Source: CBDULX01 sp965368175 (GTDB taxonomy: Bacteria > Pseudomonadota > Gammaproteobacteria > SZUA-229). Taken from it: a DNA stretch of 13,924 nt. The position numbers and the translations under genes are program-made. The DNA lies in assembly GCA_965368175.1 (NCBI GenBank), contig CBDULX010000075.1, forward strand, positions 1-13,924, in the 5' to 3' direction. Positions 1 through 7,228 of the stretch are shown here, piece by piece. Under the pieces are notes generated by a model. The model ran no database searches. It saw nothing but the letters and a program-made list of their open reading frames with translations, and was not told the DNA's origin. The number at the start of each line of letters is the position of its first letter. The stretch's first letter is position 1.

Positions 1-370
1 GAAGCTCTAGTTATATTTGAGTTTCTTTCTAGGTTCTCAGAAAAAGATATTTTCTGTATATATTATCAAGCAGGGCCAGGGGACTATGGAATCTAGAAGG
101 ATTACCTGGAAAGGAGCTAGCAGAACCATTTCAAGAAAATTATCTCGAAATAGTTTAAATATATGAGATGTATTACGAGCTAAAGAAGGAGCCAATTCAG
201 GGCGAGAAAATGCGGAAGGTAAGCTGGCAGTTTGGCTATCTCCCAGATATATTAAGTTTTTAGCTAATGAGTGGCATAAAATTACTTAAAACATGCCAGA
301 AGAAATATCAGAATCATGGACACGCATTGCATTTATGGCAATGTCGGTTTTACATAAGTCGGGTATATAG
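1..370 (+). pseudogene. Decayed hypothetical gene, 5' end outside the window
   Basis: One protein can be followed through three frames. Frame 1 (1 to about 84) reads EALVIFEFLSRFSEKDIF and onward. Frame 3 (about 85-155) reads LWNLEGLPGKELAEPF and ends at a TAA (156-158). Frame 2 (about 167-370) reads DVLRAKEGANSGRENAEG, then LAVWLSPRYIKFLANEW, meets an in-frame TAA (287-289), and continues as MPEEISESWTRIAFMAMS to TAG 368-370. The join YLEIV / RDVLRAKEG across the second shift reads like continuous protein, so I treat it as a single gene with at least two frameshifts and two stops. The reading is direct. From memory the sequence resembles a hypothetical protein family of unknown function. The gene is cut at its 5' side, so full length is unknown. 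Sequencing error is an alternative, but four lesions in 370 bases favour decay. Confidence 0.6.
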
Positions 371-447
371 TATGACCGGAGTTTACTAGTGAAAATGATA
401 AAAACAAAAACGCATCATAATAAGACACGCCAGCCGACGCTTCGCTC

Positions 448-462
448 ATTCGGTCACCGAAT
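448..462. repeat. Short perfect palindrome
   Basis: ATTCGGTCACCGAAT has two 7-base arms around a single central C. It lies 37 bases upstream of the lipoprotein gene at 500 and is followed at 471-479 by a pyrimidine run (CTCTTTTTT). It could be an operator, or the stem of a weak terminator closing the decayed gene to its left. The T run starts too far from the stem for a classical intrinsic terminator. The rest of 371-499 shows no coding signal to me. Confidence 0.3.
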
Positions 463-499
463 AACGGCACCTCTTTTTTGAATCTTTAAGAGTAATCAA

Positions 500-865
500 A
501 TGAACAGAATCATTATTTTATTATTAACTATGGTCATAGCGAGTTGTAGTTCGTCTCTCGATATTCAGCTAGAGCCTGAAGTTAACCTGTACCTTAACAA
601 CGATACCAAGCAGCAAATACGTCTCACTCAGGAAGATGAAGCATATGTGGCTCTCAATGAATGGTTACATGAGAATAGATCAGGCTGGTATGTCACTTCT
701 GGTCGTTATTCTGGTGGAGTGTACGTAAAATCTGGCAACTATGGTATTCAAATCACTAAAACACAAGTGATTATTTACTCAACAACAGGCAATAAACCAA
801 AAGCAATGTATATCCAGGGCATTAAAAAAGGTGAGCTAAGTAAAATCAGTAATTTTGGAAAATGA
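500..865 (+). CDS. Small predicted lipoprotein
   Basis: This encodes a 121-residue protein of unknown function. The N-terminus (MNRIIILLLTMVIASC) is a short lipoprotein signal with lipobox IASC, so Cys16 should be lipidated and the mature protein membrane-anchored, on the periplasmic side. The mature part is polar, with a central W-rich stretch (NEWLHENRSGWYV, residues 54-66) followed by alternating beta-like segments rich in Gly, Tyr and Val. No catalytic motif is visible. The start is supported by a purine-rich AAGAG ending about 7 bases before the ATG. It stands alone, with 114 bases before the next gene on the same strand. The codons are AT-rich, like the surrounding accessory stretch. 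I do not recognise a named family. Confidence 0.7.
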   Translation: MNRIIILLLTMVIASCSSSLDIQLEPEVNLYLNNDTKQQIRLTQEDEAYVALNEWLHENRSGWYVTSGRYSGGVYVKSGNYGIQITKTQVIIYSTTGNKPKAMYIQGIKKGELSKISNFGK

Positions 866-979
866 ATTCATAACAAATCGTATATAATCGCTGTACAAAA
901 AAACGCACTGCTCGAACGAGATGGCTCACCCATTTAAGTAGACAGCTTAATCTAGATTATACCAGTAGGCACTTTGACA

Positions 980-1375
980 ATGAAAATCACTAAAAATATA
1001 TTGGTAACTGTAGCTGCATTATTTGGTCTTTTAACTATTTTTGCAGGCACTCGAGTTCTTCTCGGATCAAATCCGGGATATATCGTTTACCAACCACTGC
1101 TGATCTACAACGTAGTAATGGGTGTTGTGTATGTCGTAGCAGGTATCATTGCATGGAGCAATATTAAACAAGGCATGTATTGGGCAGCTACTATATTCGT
1201 TCTCAATCTCATCGTGCTAACAGCAATCTTCTATCTTTACACAGAGGGTAACACAATTGCTGTTGACAGCCTTCGTGCTATGTCTTTACGAACCGTAGTA
1301 TGGTTCGCTCTATTTGCCGGGTTTTGGTGGTTATATCGTAGTCCTAAATTCAGCGATTTCAAGCCAGATGCCTGA
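980..1375 (+). CDS. Small four-helix integral membrane protein
   Basis: This encodes 131 residues with four predicted transmembrane helices at roughly 7-28, 41-59, 66-87 and 103-119, joined by short loops. The C-terminal tail (RSPKFSDFKPDA) is charged and probably cytoplasmic. There are no recognisable catalytic or metal-binding residues, and I do not recognise a named family. I take ATG 980 as the start rather than the in-frame TTG two codons earlier, because TTG is rarer. Neither has a strong ribosome-binding site. The stop codon lies inside a small hairpin (1370-1389). The gene converges with the hybrid kinase that ends at 1477. Confidence 0.72.
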   Translation: MKITKNILVTVAALFGLLTIFAGTRVLLGSNPGYIVYQPLLIYNVVMGVVYVVAGIIAWSNIKQGMYWAATIFVLNLIVLTAIFYLYTEGNTIAVDSLRAMSLRTVVWFALFAGFWWLYRSPKFSDFKPDA

Positions 1376-1389
1376 CACTGCAGTCAGGC
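1370..1389. terminator. Hairpin between convergent genes, weak terminator candidate
   Basis: GCCTGAC (1370-1376) and GTCAGGC (1383-1389) are perfect 7-bp arms around a 6-base loop. The hairpin overlaps the stop codon of the membrane-protein gene and lies between two convergent genes. There is no T run directly after it on either strand, so intrinsic termination is only a possibility. Confidence 0.3.
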
Positions 1390-1476
1390 TCACGCAGAAC
1401 AACACGCCTGCACAGCTCTGTCTGTTTTAGTACTCTTTGGTGATAAATTGAAATCATATGCCCGTTACCGGCAAGT

Positions 1477-3276
1477 CTAAGGAACTGCCTGCCTGTCGAG
1501 TACGTGACGTATACGCTTTGCAAGATCAACTTTACTGTATGGTTTACTCAGCAGGTTTTCTGAAAACTTTTGCAGACCATTTTGTGCAATGGATTTAGCT
1601 GTAAACCCTGACGTTAACAGAACTTTTAACGTCGGCAAAATCTGTGTTGCCTGCTGTGCGAGCTCATATCCATTCATGCCTCCGGGCATTACTACATCAC
1701 TGAATAACAGGTCGATATTTTTTTGAGACAGTATCTCCAGTGCCCTGGTTGCATTTTCAGCAGTGTATACACTATACCCAAGATCTATCAGGTACTCGCG
1801 TGCCAGTTGCAGAAGCTCAACTTCGTCATCAACCACGAGGATTGAGCCAGTACCGGTAAGCTGACCGGTGTTATCAGTACTGATTGTAAGAGCAACATTG
1901 GTAGTGTCGCATCGCGGAAGGTAAATACAGAAGGACGTTCCTAGACCGAGTTCTGACTCCACATTAATGTATCCATCGTAACGCTCAACAAAACCATACA
2001 CCATTGCCAGTCCCAGTCCGGTGCCTTTACCTTCCTGCTTGGTGGTGAAAAAAGGTTCATAGATATGCTCCTGTGTTTTCTTGTCCATACCAACACCGTT
2101 ATCACTAAGCTCAATCTCCACATAATCCCCAACCTTCACTTCCGGGTACAGGCTTACAAAATCCGAATCAAGTTTTATGTTTCGCGTTCTGATTATCAGC
2201 TTCCCGCCATTTGGCATGGCATCACGTGCATTGATAACCATGTTTAGAATTACGTCCTGAAGTTCGCCTAAATCGGTTTCAACCGGCCACAACTGATCGG
2301 CAAGGCTATATTGTATCTCTACTTCTGGTGTGATTGAGTGAGACAGCATGTTATCCATGTCCTTGATTACCTCGTTCACGTTAACCACAGTTGCCTGCTT
2401 TGTCTTACTGCGCGAGAATGATAGGAGTTGCTGGGTGAGGTCAACACAGCGCTGTGTTGCACGGCTGGCAGTCTCTATCCAGAGTAGCGGTTTTTTATCA
2501 TTGGCGGCATAATCTTTGAGAAAGTCCAGGTAACCGATAATTATGCCCAGCTGATTATTGAAGTCATGGGCGATACCGCCGGTAAGCTGTCCGATGGCAT
2601 CCATTCTCTGTGAGCGCCGTAGCGATTCTTCCATGGTGATACGGTCGGTAATATCGGTGGATATACCACAGATTGCATAAATCTCACCTGAGGCATTTTT
2701 CAGCGGGAACTTCACGGAGATGTAGGTGTGCTCACCATCATCCTGGATGAGTGTTTCATCGAACTCCAGTGGTTTGCCTGCTTCAGCTGCCATGCGGTCA
2801 TTTTTACGGAATGACTCGGCTTTCTCTTTTGAGACGATGTCGTAATCTGTCTTACCCTTGATCTCATGCTCGGTTATGTGAAATAGAGTTTCAAAGCGTC
2901 GGTTAATAAACAGGTAACGACCGTCCATATCCTTCATGTAAACGAGCGATGAGGTATTGTTCAGCAGTTCACGCTGTTGCTGCTCACTGTTCTGCTCTAT
3001 CATGTGACTTAGCAGCCTGATTCTACCGATCATCAGGCCTGCAATAGTAATCACCACGATCGGCATTATGAAAACGCCCCACTGGACCTTACCGTCAGCT
3101 ATTATGCTGCTGTCCAGGATAAAAAACGTTTGAATTGTCGCTGCTGGCACGATAAACAAGGACGCCCAGGCAATTCCTGTCAAATAAAAATATCGAGGAG
3201 AACGACTGCCCTTAATTGCCGCTGACGTCGATTTTGTGACCCTGGTGTTATTCTTTGCGCTCAACGACAGCCTCAT
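1477..3276 (-). CDS. Membrane-bound PAS hybrid histidine kinase with C-terminal receiver
   Basis: This 599-residue hybrid sensor kinase should autophosphorylate on a histidine and pass phosphate to its own receiver. Two N-terminal transmembrane segments (about 30-53 and 66-86) have only a short loop between them, so sensing is probably by the membrane or by the cytoplasmic PAS domain (about 103-213; MKDMDGRYLFINRRFE, then ICGISTDITDR). HisKA carries GQLTGGIAHDFNN with His237. HATPase_c shows the N box NMVINARDAMPNGG (345-358), G1 SDNGVGM (391-397), EPFFTTK (407-413) and G2 GKGTGLGL (416-423). The receiver (about 477-595) has acidic Asp483/484, acceptor Asp527 (FSDVVMPGGMNG) and Lys578 (LLSKPY). 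All key residues are present, so it looks active. No response regulator or phosphotransfer gene is adjacent, so its target is unknown. Confidence 0.93.
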   Translation of the reverse strand: MRLSLSAKNNTRVTKSTSAAIKGSRSPRYFYLTGIAWASLFIVPAATIQTFFILDSSIIADGKVQWGVFIMPIVVITIAGLMIGRIRLLSHMIEQNSEQQQRELLNNTSSLVYMKDMDGRYLFINRRFETLFHITEHEIKGKTDYDIVSKEKAESFRKNDRMAAEAGKPLEFDETLIQDDGEHTYISVKFPLKNASGEIYAICGISTDITDRITMEESLRRSQRMDAIGQLTGGIAHDFNNQLGIIIGYLDFLKDYAANDKKPLLWIETASRATQRCVDLTQQLLSFSRSKTKQATVVNVNEVIKDMDNMLSHSITPEVEIQYSLADQLWPVETDLGELQDVILNMVINARDAMPNGGKLIIRTRNIKLDSDFVSLYPEVKVGDYVEIELSDNGVGMDKKTQEHIYEPFFTTKQEGKGTGLGLAMVYGFVERYDGYINVESELGLGTSFCIYLPRCDTTNVALTISTDNTGQLTGTGSILVVDDEVELLQLAREYLIDLGYSVYTAENATRALEILSQKNIDLLFSDVVMPGGMNGYELAQQATQILPTLKVLLTSGFTAKSIAQNGLQKFSENLLSKPYSKVDLAKRIRHVLDRQAVP

Positions 3277-3526
3277 GCATCTATAGTTGTTTCATGTGGC
3301 AGACACCCCCTCAAGCCAGACGATAGCAGTTTAGCTGCTAACACGATAAGTCAGGGCGACCTTGTGTCTAAAAGCATCATATTCTTCGAGACAAATTGAT
3401 AGTGCTTTCCGTAATACTTTCTACAACGTGTAGCCATCATGAAATAATTTGACTTAAAACAGATACTCATAGAATATTCTGGTTAAATTATAGTATATAT
3501 TTATATTCTGGAAACATAAAATATAA
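3277..3526. other. Non-coding AT-rich intergenic region with a possible promoter
   Basis: I see no convincing coding frame here. A plausible sigma70-type promoter on the plus strand is TTGACT (3449-3454) with TAGAAT (3470-3475, 15-base spacer) or GAATAT (3472-3477, 17-base spacer). It would read toward the pseudogene and the DUF1272 gene. The sequence after it (3480-3525) is very AT-rich. The left part also holds the upstream region of the minus-strand kinase, where I find no clear ribosome-binding site or promoter. Confidence 0.3.
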
Positions 3527-3712
3527 GTGGGCGCAGGTGACACACCAGCACCGCTGAAGGCAACATTAGCTGGCTTCTGAACATTCATCATGGAGGCATT
3601 AACAGGAGAAGTTGGTGCTGACGGAGTTATTATAATCGATCGCGTTGGCCCATACGGTTATGATACAGGTACCGAAACAGGCGTTGACCCATATATTAAG
3701 CGCTATGTGTAG
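3527..3712 (+). pseudogene. Probable gene remnant with in-frame stop
   Basis: In a single frame, GTG 3527 leads VGAGDTPAPLKATLAGF to a TGA (3578-3580). The same frame then continues TFIMEALTGEVGADGV, then IIIDRVGPYGYDTGTETG and VDPYIKRYV to TAG 3710-3712. The part after the TGA, from ATG 3590, is a protein-like 40-residue stretch. The pattern EVGADGVIIIDR resembles the C-terminal half of small bacterial lipoproteins of unknown function, but that is a resemblance from memory. It may be a truncated gene interrupted by one stop, or a real 40-residue ORF starting at 3590. It ends 21 bases before the DUF1272 gene and could share its transcript. Confidence 0.4.
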
Positions 3713-3733
3713 TAAAACAGGGAGTGAAATTTT

Positions 3734-4042
3734 ATGCTAAATCTTCATCCAAACTGCGAATGTTGTGACAAGGACCTGCCTCCTAATTCAGCAGAAGCGA
3801 ATATATGCACATATGAATGTACTTTCTGTACAGATTGTGTAGAAGGAATACTTCAAAATGTATGTCCGAATTGTGGTGGTGGCTTTGTACCAAGGCCAAT
3901 TCGCCCTAAAACAGAACACAGACCCGGCGTCAGTCTCGCTTATCACCCAGCTTCAACAAAAAGAATAAATACTGACTACAGTCGAGATGAGATATCCGAA
4001 TATTGCAACTCCTTAAAAGACATCGCACCGGAAAACAGGTAA
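3734..4042 (+). CDS. DUF1272 family cysteine-rich protein
   Basis: This 102-residue protein has an N-terminal DUF1272 domain (about residues 1-58). The hallmark NCECCDKDLPP is at 7-17, followed by CTYECTFCTDC (25-35) and CPNCGGG (44-50), then RPIRP. Nine cysteines (8, 10, 11, 25, 29, 32, 35, 44, 47) are in the spacing of a zinc-ribbon or RING-like fold, so metal binding is likely. The biochemical role of the family is not known to me. Residues 60-102 form a polar tail beyond the core domain. The start is well supported by GGAG at 3721-3724, 9 bases before ATG. No operon partner other than the remnant just upstream is evident. It is followed at once by the remains of an MFS transporter gene. 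Confidence 0.85.
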   Translation: MLNLHPNCECCDKDLPPNSAEANICTYECTFCTDCVEGILQNVCPNCGGGFVPRPIRPKTEHRPGVSLAYHPASTKRINTDYSRDEISEYCNSLKDIAPENR

Positions 4043-4100
4043 ATGTTAAATCACGTAAGTCATTAAACAACGCTATGAAAAAAACACCCTGCTCGGGCGG

Positions 4101-4409
4101 AAGCAAACAGCGCGCTTTAGTGATACATTCCTGATATTACGAGCCCAGGATGTCGGACTGGAACTCAGCTATCTCTCGTTTGTGATGATAGTATTTATGG
4201 GCGCCGAGTTATGGGGGTTACACATGGCTTTCACCCTGGGTTTATTGCCAAGGCCTGTTGCAGATAATTCATCCCCACATATACCTGGTACTGCTTTTGG
4301 TAGCTTCAATCTGGAGAGTGGCGGCGCTCTACTTAGCCAGACTTATTGCAGGGCCTCGTCCAGGTTCCTGGCCGGTGCGTTTTTACGAGCATTACCGCCA
4401 ATTGCATAA
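4101..4409 (+). pseudogene. Remnant of an MFS transporter gene
   Basis: The frame reads ARFSDTFLILRAQDVGLELS from about 4110, then YLSFVMIVFM, and jumps to ELWGLHMAFTLGLL, then PGTAFGSFNLESGGALL. These match, in order, blocks of the C-terminal half of major facilitator superfamily permeases, where the usual text is of the type ARFSEAFLLLRAQ, LWGLHMGLTQGLL and RGTAFGLFNLVSG. The roughly 45 residues normally between VMIV and LWGLHM are missing, which suggests an internal deletion. After GALL the similarity moves to another frame (YLARLIAGPRPG) and then returns (FLAGAF), which suggests frameshifts. The N-terminal half is absent. The open frame from ATG 4182 to TAA 4409 is therefore unlikely to make a working protein. 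The family assignment rests on remembered motifs. Confidence 0.65.
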
Positions 4410-4480
4410 TATTTAATAAAGCCCTGCTGTACAGACTCCTGTCAGGTAGTTACACTCTGTTCTATTTAAATTTACTAATT

Positions 4481-5056
4481 ATGGAAATTATACTCCTCAG
4501 ACACGGACAGCCCGTACTCCCTCCATTACATAAAATAAGTGCATCTGAATTTTATGAATGGGTCAATATGTATAATTTATCTGGCCTCGATGCTTCCTCT
4601 AAACCAGCGATTGAAACAGTTAATATCGCCAAGAAATGCAATGCTATTGTATGCAGTCAACTACCAAGATCCATTGAATCGGCAAAGGCATTAACTATAA
4701 ATAACATCACATTTTGCCATGCACTATTTAATGAGGCCAGCTTACCGGTTGCTAGCTGGGTATTTCTCAAGCTTTCACCTAAAGCCTGGGCTATAATATT
4801 CAGAATATTCTGGTTTTTTGGCTACTCGTATAATTCTGAATCTTACAAAGATACAAAATCCAGAGCAGCCGAAGCAGCCAATATACTTGTAGACCTGGCA
4901 GAAAAACACGAATGTGTATTATATGTTGGGCATGGCATATATAATCGACTACTGGCAAATGAATTAAAAGCTAAAGGCTGGTCTGGCCCCAGTAATCCTG
5001 GAAGCAGACACTGGAGTTTTGGCATTTATACATGCAAACAAACCCGGACACTCTGA
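4481..5056 (+). CDS. Histidine phosphatase superfamily (phosphoglycerate-mutase-like) protein
   Basis: This 191-residue protein has the catalytic core of the histidine phosphatase superfamily. LLRHG at 5-9 provides the nucleophilic His8 with Arg7, SQLPRSIESA (59-68) provides Arg63, Glu85 is a candidate proton donor, and VGHG (149-152) provides the second catalytic histidine, His151. The substrate cannot be told from sequence. A hydrophobic stretch at about 92-114 (ASWVFLKLSPKAWAIIFRIF) replaces the usual insert and might touch the membrane. I start at ATG 4481 because MEIILLRHG is the normal family beginning. The same frame is open upstream to 4346, but that extension lies in MFS debris and has no family similarity. 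No Shine-Dalgarno sequence precedes the start, so expression may be low. Confidence 0.82.
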   Translation: MEIILLRHGQPVLPPLHKISASEFYEWVNMYNLSGLDASSKPAIETVNIAKKCNAIVCSQLPRSIESAKALTINNITFCHALFNEASLPVASWVFLKLSPKAWAIIFRIFWFFGYSYNSESYKDTKSRAAEAANILVDLAEKHECVLYVGHGIYNRLLANELKAKGWSGPSNPGSRHWSFGIYTCKQTRTL

Positions 5057-5336
5057 TTGAGTCATATTATGTCATCCCCACTAAAAAGGATGCTTACTTG
5101 AATGTAAGTAGTAGGGCAAAGTTTCTGCATCCTCGATAATTGCTCCGGGCATTGTTCTATCTATGTATCCAAACAATCGTGCTCACGCTCTTTACCTACG
5201 TCCATGTAAGCAACGCAGGACGCAGTCGCTGAGAGACCTTAAATGCTTGATATATATTCTGCTATGAACCAAAAGATTTCTCCCGATGGTCGAAATGACA
5301 ACACATCAGAGGTTCCTTAAAAATTCAAACCTTACT

Positions 5337-5672
5337 ATGACAAATATCGACTTTTTTAATCTAGATTATGATTCTGAATTATTTACCCGTTCGCTCAAGA
5401 ATTACATTGAAGATTTACCTTCAAACACCTTGCCGCTCAATCAACGTACTACTCAAGGCGGCATAGTAGATGATAGCAATATCTCTGCAAGTATCTTATC
5501 CGTGAGTAATACTGACGACTTTATTCAAGCCAAAACTGGAGTTTTCTTTACTGAAATAGTTGGAGGATGTAGCTGCGGTGATGACCCAGTATCATTAAAT
5601 GTATATTGCGAAATTATAGTGCTTTTCAATAAACATACGGGTGAGCTACAATTTTCCGTATTTGATGAATAG
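5337..5672 (+). CDS. Small conserved hypothetical protein with GGCSCGDD motif
   Basis: This encodes 111 residues from ATG 5337. An in-frame ATG at 5286 would add 17 residues. Neither has a clear ribosome-binding site. I prefer 5337 because the protein from there (MTNIDFFNLDYDSELFTRSL) looks like a natural N-terminus. The distinctive part is FFTEIVGGCSCGDDP (70-84) followed by YCE (90-92), giving Cys78, Cys80 and Cys91. This GCSC.DDP...YC pattern occurs, as I recall, in a widespread uncharacterised proteobacterial family. The cysteines could bind a metal or form disulfides. There is no signal peptide or membrane segment, so it is probably cytoplasmic. It stands alone, 280 bases after the phosphatase gene, a gap in which I see only a weak 5-bp hairpin at 5093-5108. 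Confidence 0.68.
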   Translation: MTNIDFFNLDYDSELFTRSLKNYIEDLPSNTLPLNQRTTQGGIVDDSNISASILSVSNTDDFIQAKTGVFFTEIVGGCSCGDDPVSLNVYCEIIVLFNKHTGELQFSVFDE

Positions 5673-5696
5673 GTACAAAGGCTTCAGCCTTGACAT

Positions 5697-5934
5697 AGCT
5701 AACTGTAGTTACTCAAACCTGATCTGACAATAGTATATGGGCTGGATGCCACCAACCACCCTGAAGCTGACGTTCGCTAACTTGAAATCAAAAGATTTGC
5801 CACAGCGGCACAGAGAACACAGAGTTTTTATAAGTTCGCCCTAATATAGCCACGACTGTTTTCTCTGTGCGCTCTGTGACTCTGTGGCAAAGTTTTAAAT
5901 TTTTTGATCAGTCTGCTTCTGGCTAGTAGCATGC
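5697..5934. repeat. Left long inverted repeat with hairpin core
   Basis: About 240 bases here are repeated, imperfectly and inverted, at 7229-7473 on the far side of the TRAP gene. Matching blocks include GATCTGACAAT (5721-5731), CGTTCGCTAACTTGAAATC (5771-5789) and AAATTTTTTGATCAGTCTGC (5897-5916), each found as its reverse complement on the right. In the middle is a hairpin of about 96 bases: arm 5796-5824 (TTTGCCACAGCGGCACAGAG and on) pairs imperfectly with 5863-5891, around a loop of about 38 bases. Hairpins of the TTTGCCACAGAGGCACAGAG type recur in bacterial genomes as dispersed intergenic repeats. No ORF is present. The boundaries are approximate. This explains most of the 339-base gap between the GCSC gene and the TRAP gene. 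Confidence 0.8.
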
Positions 5935-6011
5935 CGGCATGATGATTATTATCTGATATAGCTCTTTGAAGACAGCAGTGCCATCAGACACCAGCTAATA
6001 AATACCGTTAT

Positions 6012-7100
6012 TCACCTGACATTCAAATAAGCACGTTCAGATATCGCTGACCATTTATTAACCTGTTTGCTGAAAACATCAAATGATTTAAATACTTTTC
6101 TGGTTAGTGCATCTTTCTCTGCCACTTCTGCCACCACTTCCTGTGAAAGAGCTTTCAGAGTTCTCAGGACATCATCTGGCAGCTGCCTTAAATCTACTTT
6201 ATGTTTATTTACCAGGGTGTCCAGGGCTATCTGATTTCGTGCCGTGTATTCTGCCAGCATATCCTGATTTGCTACTTTGCATGCATTTAATACAATTAGC
6301 TGTAGATCTTCAGGCAGTTCCTCTAATGCTTTTTTATTGATGATGGCTTCCAGTGTTGTGCCTGGCTCATGCCAGCCAGGATAATAATAATATCTGGCAG
6401 CCTTGTGTAATCCAAAGGCCAGGTCATTGTATGGACCAACCCATTCTGTTGCATCTATAGCACCTGTTTTTAATGATGTAAATATCTCGGCGCCCGGCAG
6501 ACTGACGGGTGTGCCTCCTGCTCGCCTCAGTACTTCTCCACCCAGTCCAGGTATGCGCATTTTAAGTCCTTTCAGGTCGTCAACAGTTTTGATTTCACGA
6601 TTAAACCAGCCAGCCATCTGTACTCCGGTATTGCCCGCTGCTGCAGGAATAATACCAAATGGCTTATAGATTTCTTCCCATAACTCTAATCCGCCGCCAT
6701 GATATAACCAGCCATTCATTTCCTGTGCAGTTAATCCAAAAGGCACTGCTGAAAAAAACTGTGCGGCCTCTGACTTACCTTTCCAGTAATATGCTGCACC
6801 ATGCCCCATTTCGGCAGTTCCCTGGGAAACTGCATCAAATATTTCAAATGCACCCACTAGTTCACCAGCGCCATAGACTTTTACTTTTAAACGGCCACCT
6901 GACATATCTGTAATTAGTTTTGCCAGTGTATTGGCGGATGTACCCAGCCCCGGAAAGTTTTTCGGCCAGGTGGTAACCATTTTCCAGTTAATTTGGCTTT
7001 TTGCATGTGCCGCTGGCGTAGCAAGCATACTGGCTGTAGACACCACACCGGTTAATGCCGCTGATTTCATAAAGTCACGACGTTTCATAGGGTTTTCCAT
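6012..7100 (-). CDS. TRAP transporter substrate-binding protein, DctP/TakP type, Tat-exported
   Basis: This 362-residue periplasmic binding protein belongs to the TRAP transporter DctP family. The N-terminus has a twin-arginine signal (KRRDFMK, Arg7-Arg8; hydrophobic 13-29; likely cleavage after AHA, residue 33), so it is exported folded. The mature protein shows family marks: KMVTTWPKNFPG (40-51), YGAGELVGAFEIFDAVSQG (76-94), MRIPGLGGEV (181-190) with the conserved Arg182 that grips the substrate carboxylate, and ATEWVGPYND (217-226). The Glu-Trp there and YYYPGWHEPG (238-247) point to the TakP subgroup, which binds 2-oxo acids with a cation. The true substrate is a guess. Length is normal. 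An in-frame ATG at 7088 (MKRRDF) is an alternative start with GGA upstream. No DctQ or DctM gene is near, so it is an orphan, sitting between long inverted repeats. Confidence 0.9.
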   Translation of the reverse strand: MENPMKRRDFMKSAALTGVVSTASMLATPAAHAKSQINWKMVTTWPKNFPGLGTSANTLAKLITDMSGGRLKVKVYGAGELVGAFEIFDAVSQGTAEMGHGAAYYWKGKSEAAQFFSAVPFGLTAQEMNGWLYHGGGLELWEEIYKPFGIIPAAAGNTGVQMAGWFNREIKTVDDLKGLKMRIPGLGGEVLRRAGGTPVSLPGAEIFTSLKTGAIDATEWVGPYNDLAFGLHKAARYYYYPGWHEPGTTLEAIINKKALEELPEDLQLIVLNACKVANQDMLAEYTARNQIALDTLVNKHKVDLRQLPDDVLRTLKALSQEVVAEVAEKDALTRKVFKSFDVFSKQVNKWSAISERAYLNVR

Positions 7101-7228
7101 ATAATTAAGTGATATATAAAAACACTGATTACATTAATTAAATCACCGCATTTACATTAGTCTGTATAAATCAGGACTTAATATGACACATTGAATAATC
7201 AGTATTAATATGAACTGTTAGCTACTTG

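Noticed and set aside
883..888. Perfect TATAAT between the two left-hand genes
   Set aside because: No acceptable -35 box lies 15-19 bases upstream, and the region is AT-rich, so it is probably chance.
4346..4480. Upstream extension of the histidine-phosphatase ORF
   Set aside because: The frame is open, but it translates MFS debris. The family N-terminus MEIILLRHG begins at 4481.
5093..5108. Hairpin CTTAC-TTGAAT-GTAAG after the phosphatase gene
   Set aside because: It has only 5 bp and is AT-rich, with no T run, so it is too weak to call a terminator.
6107..6913. Plus-strand ORFs opposite the TRAP gene
   Set aside because: They are shadows of the minus-strand binding protein. Leu- and Pro-rich text without motifs.
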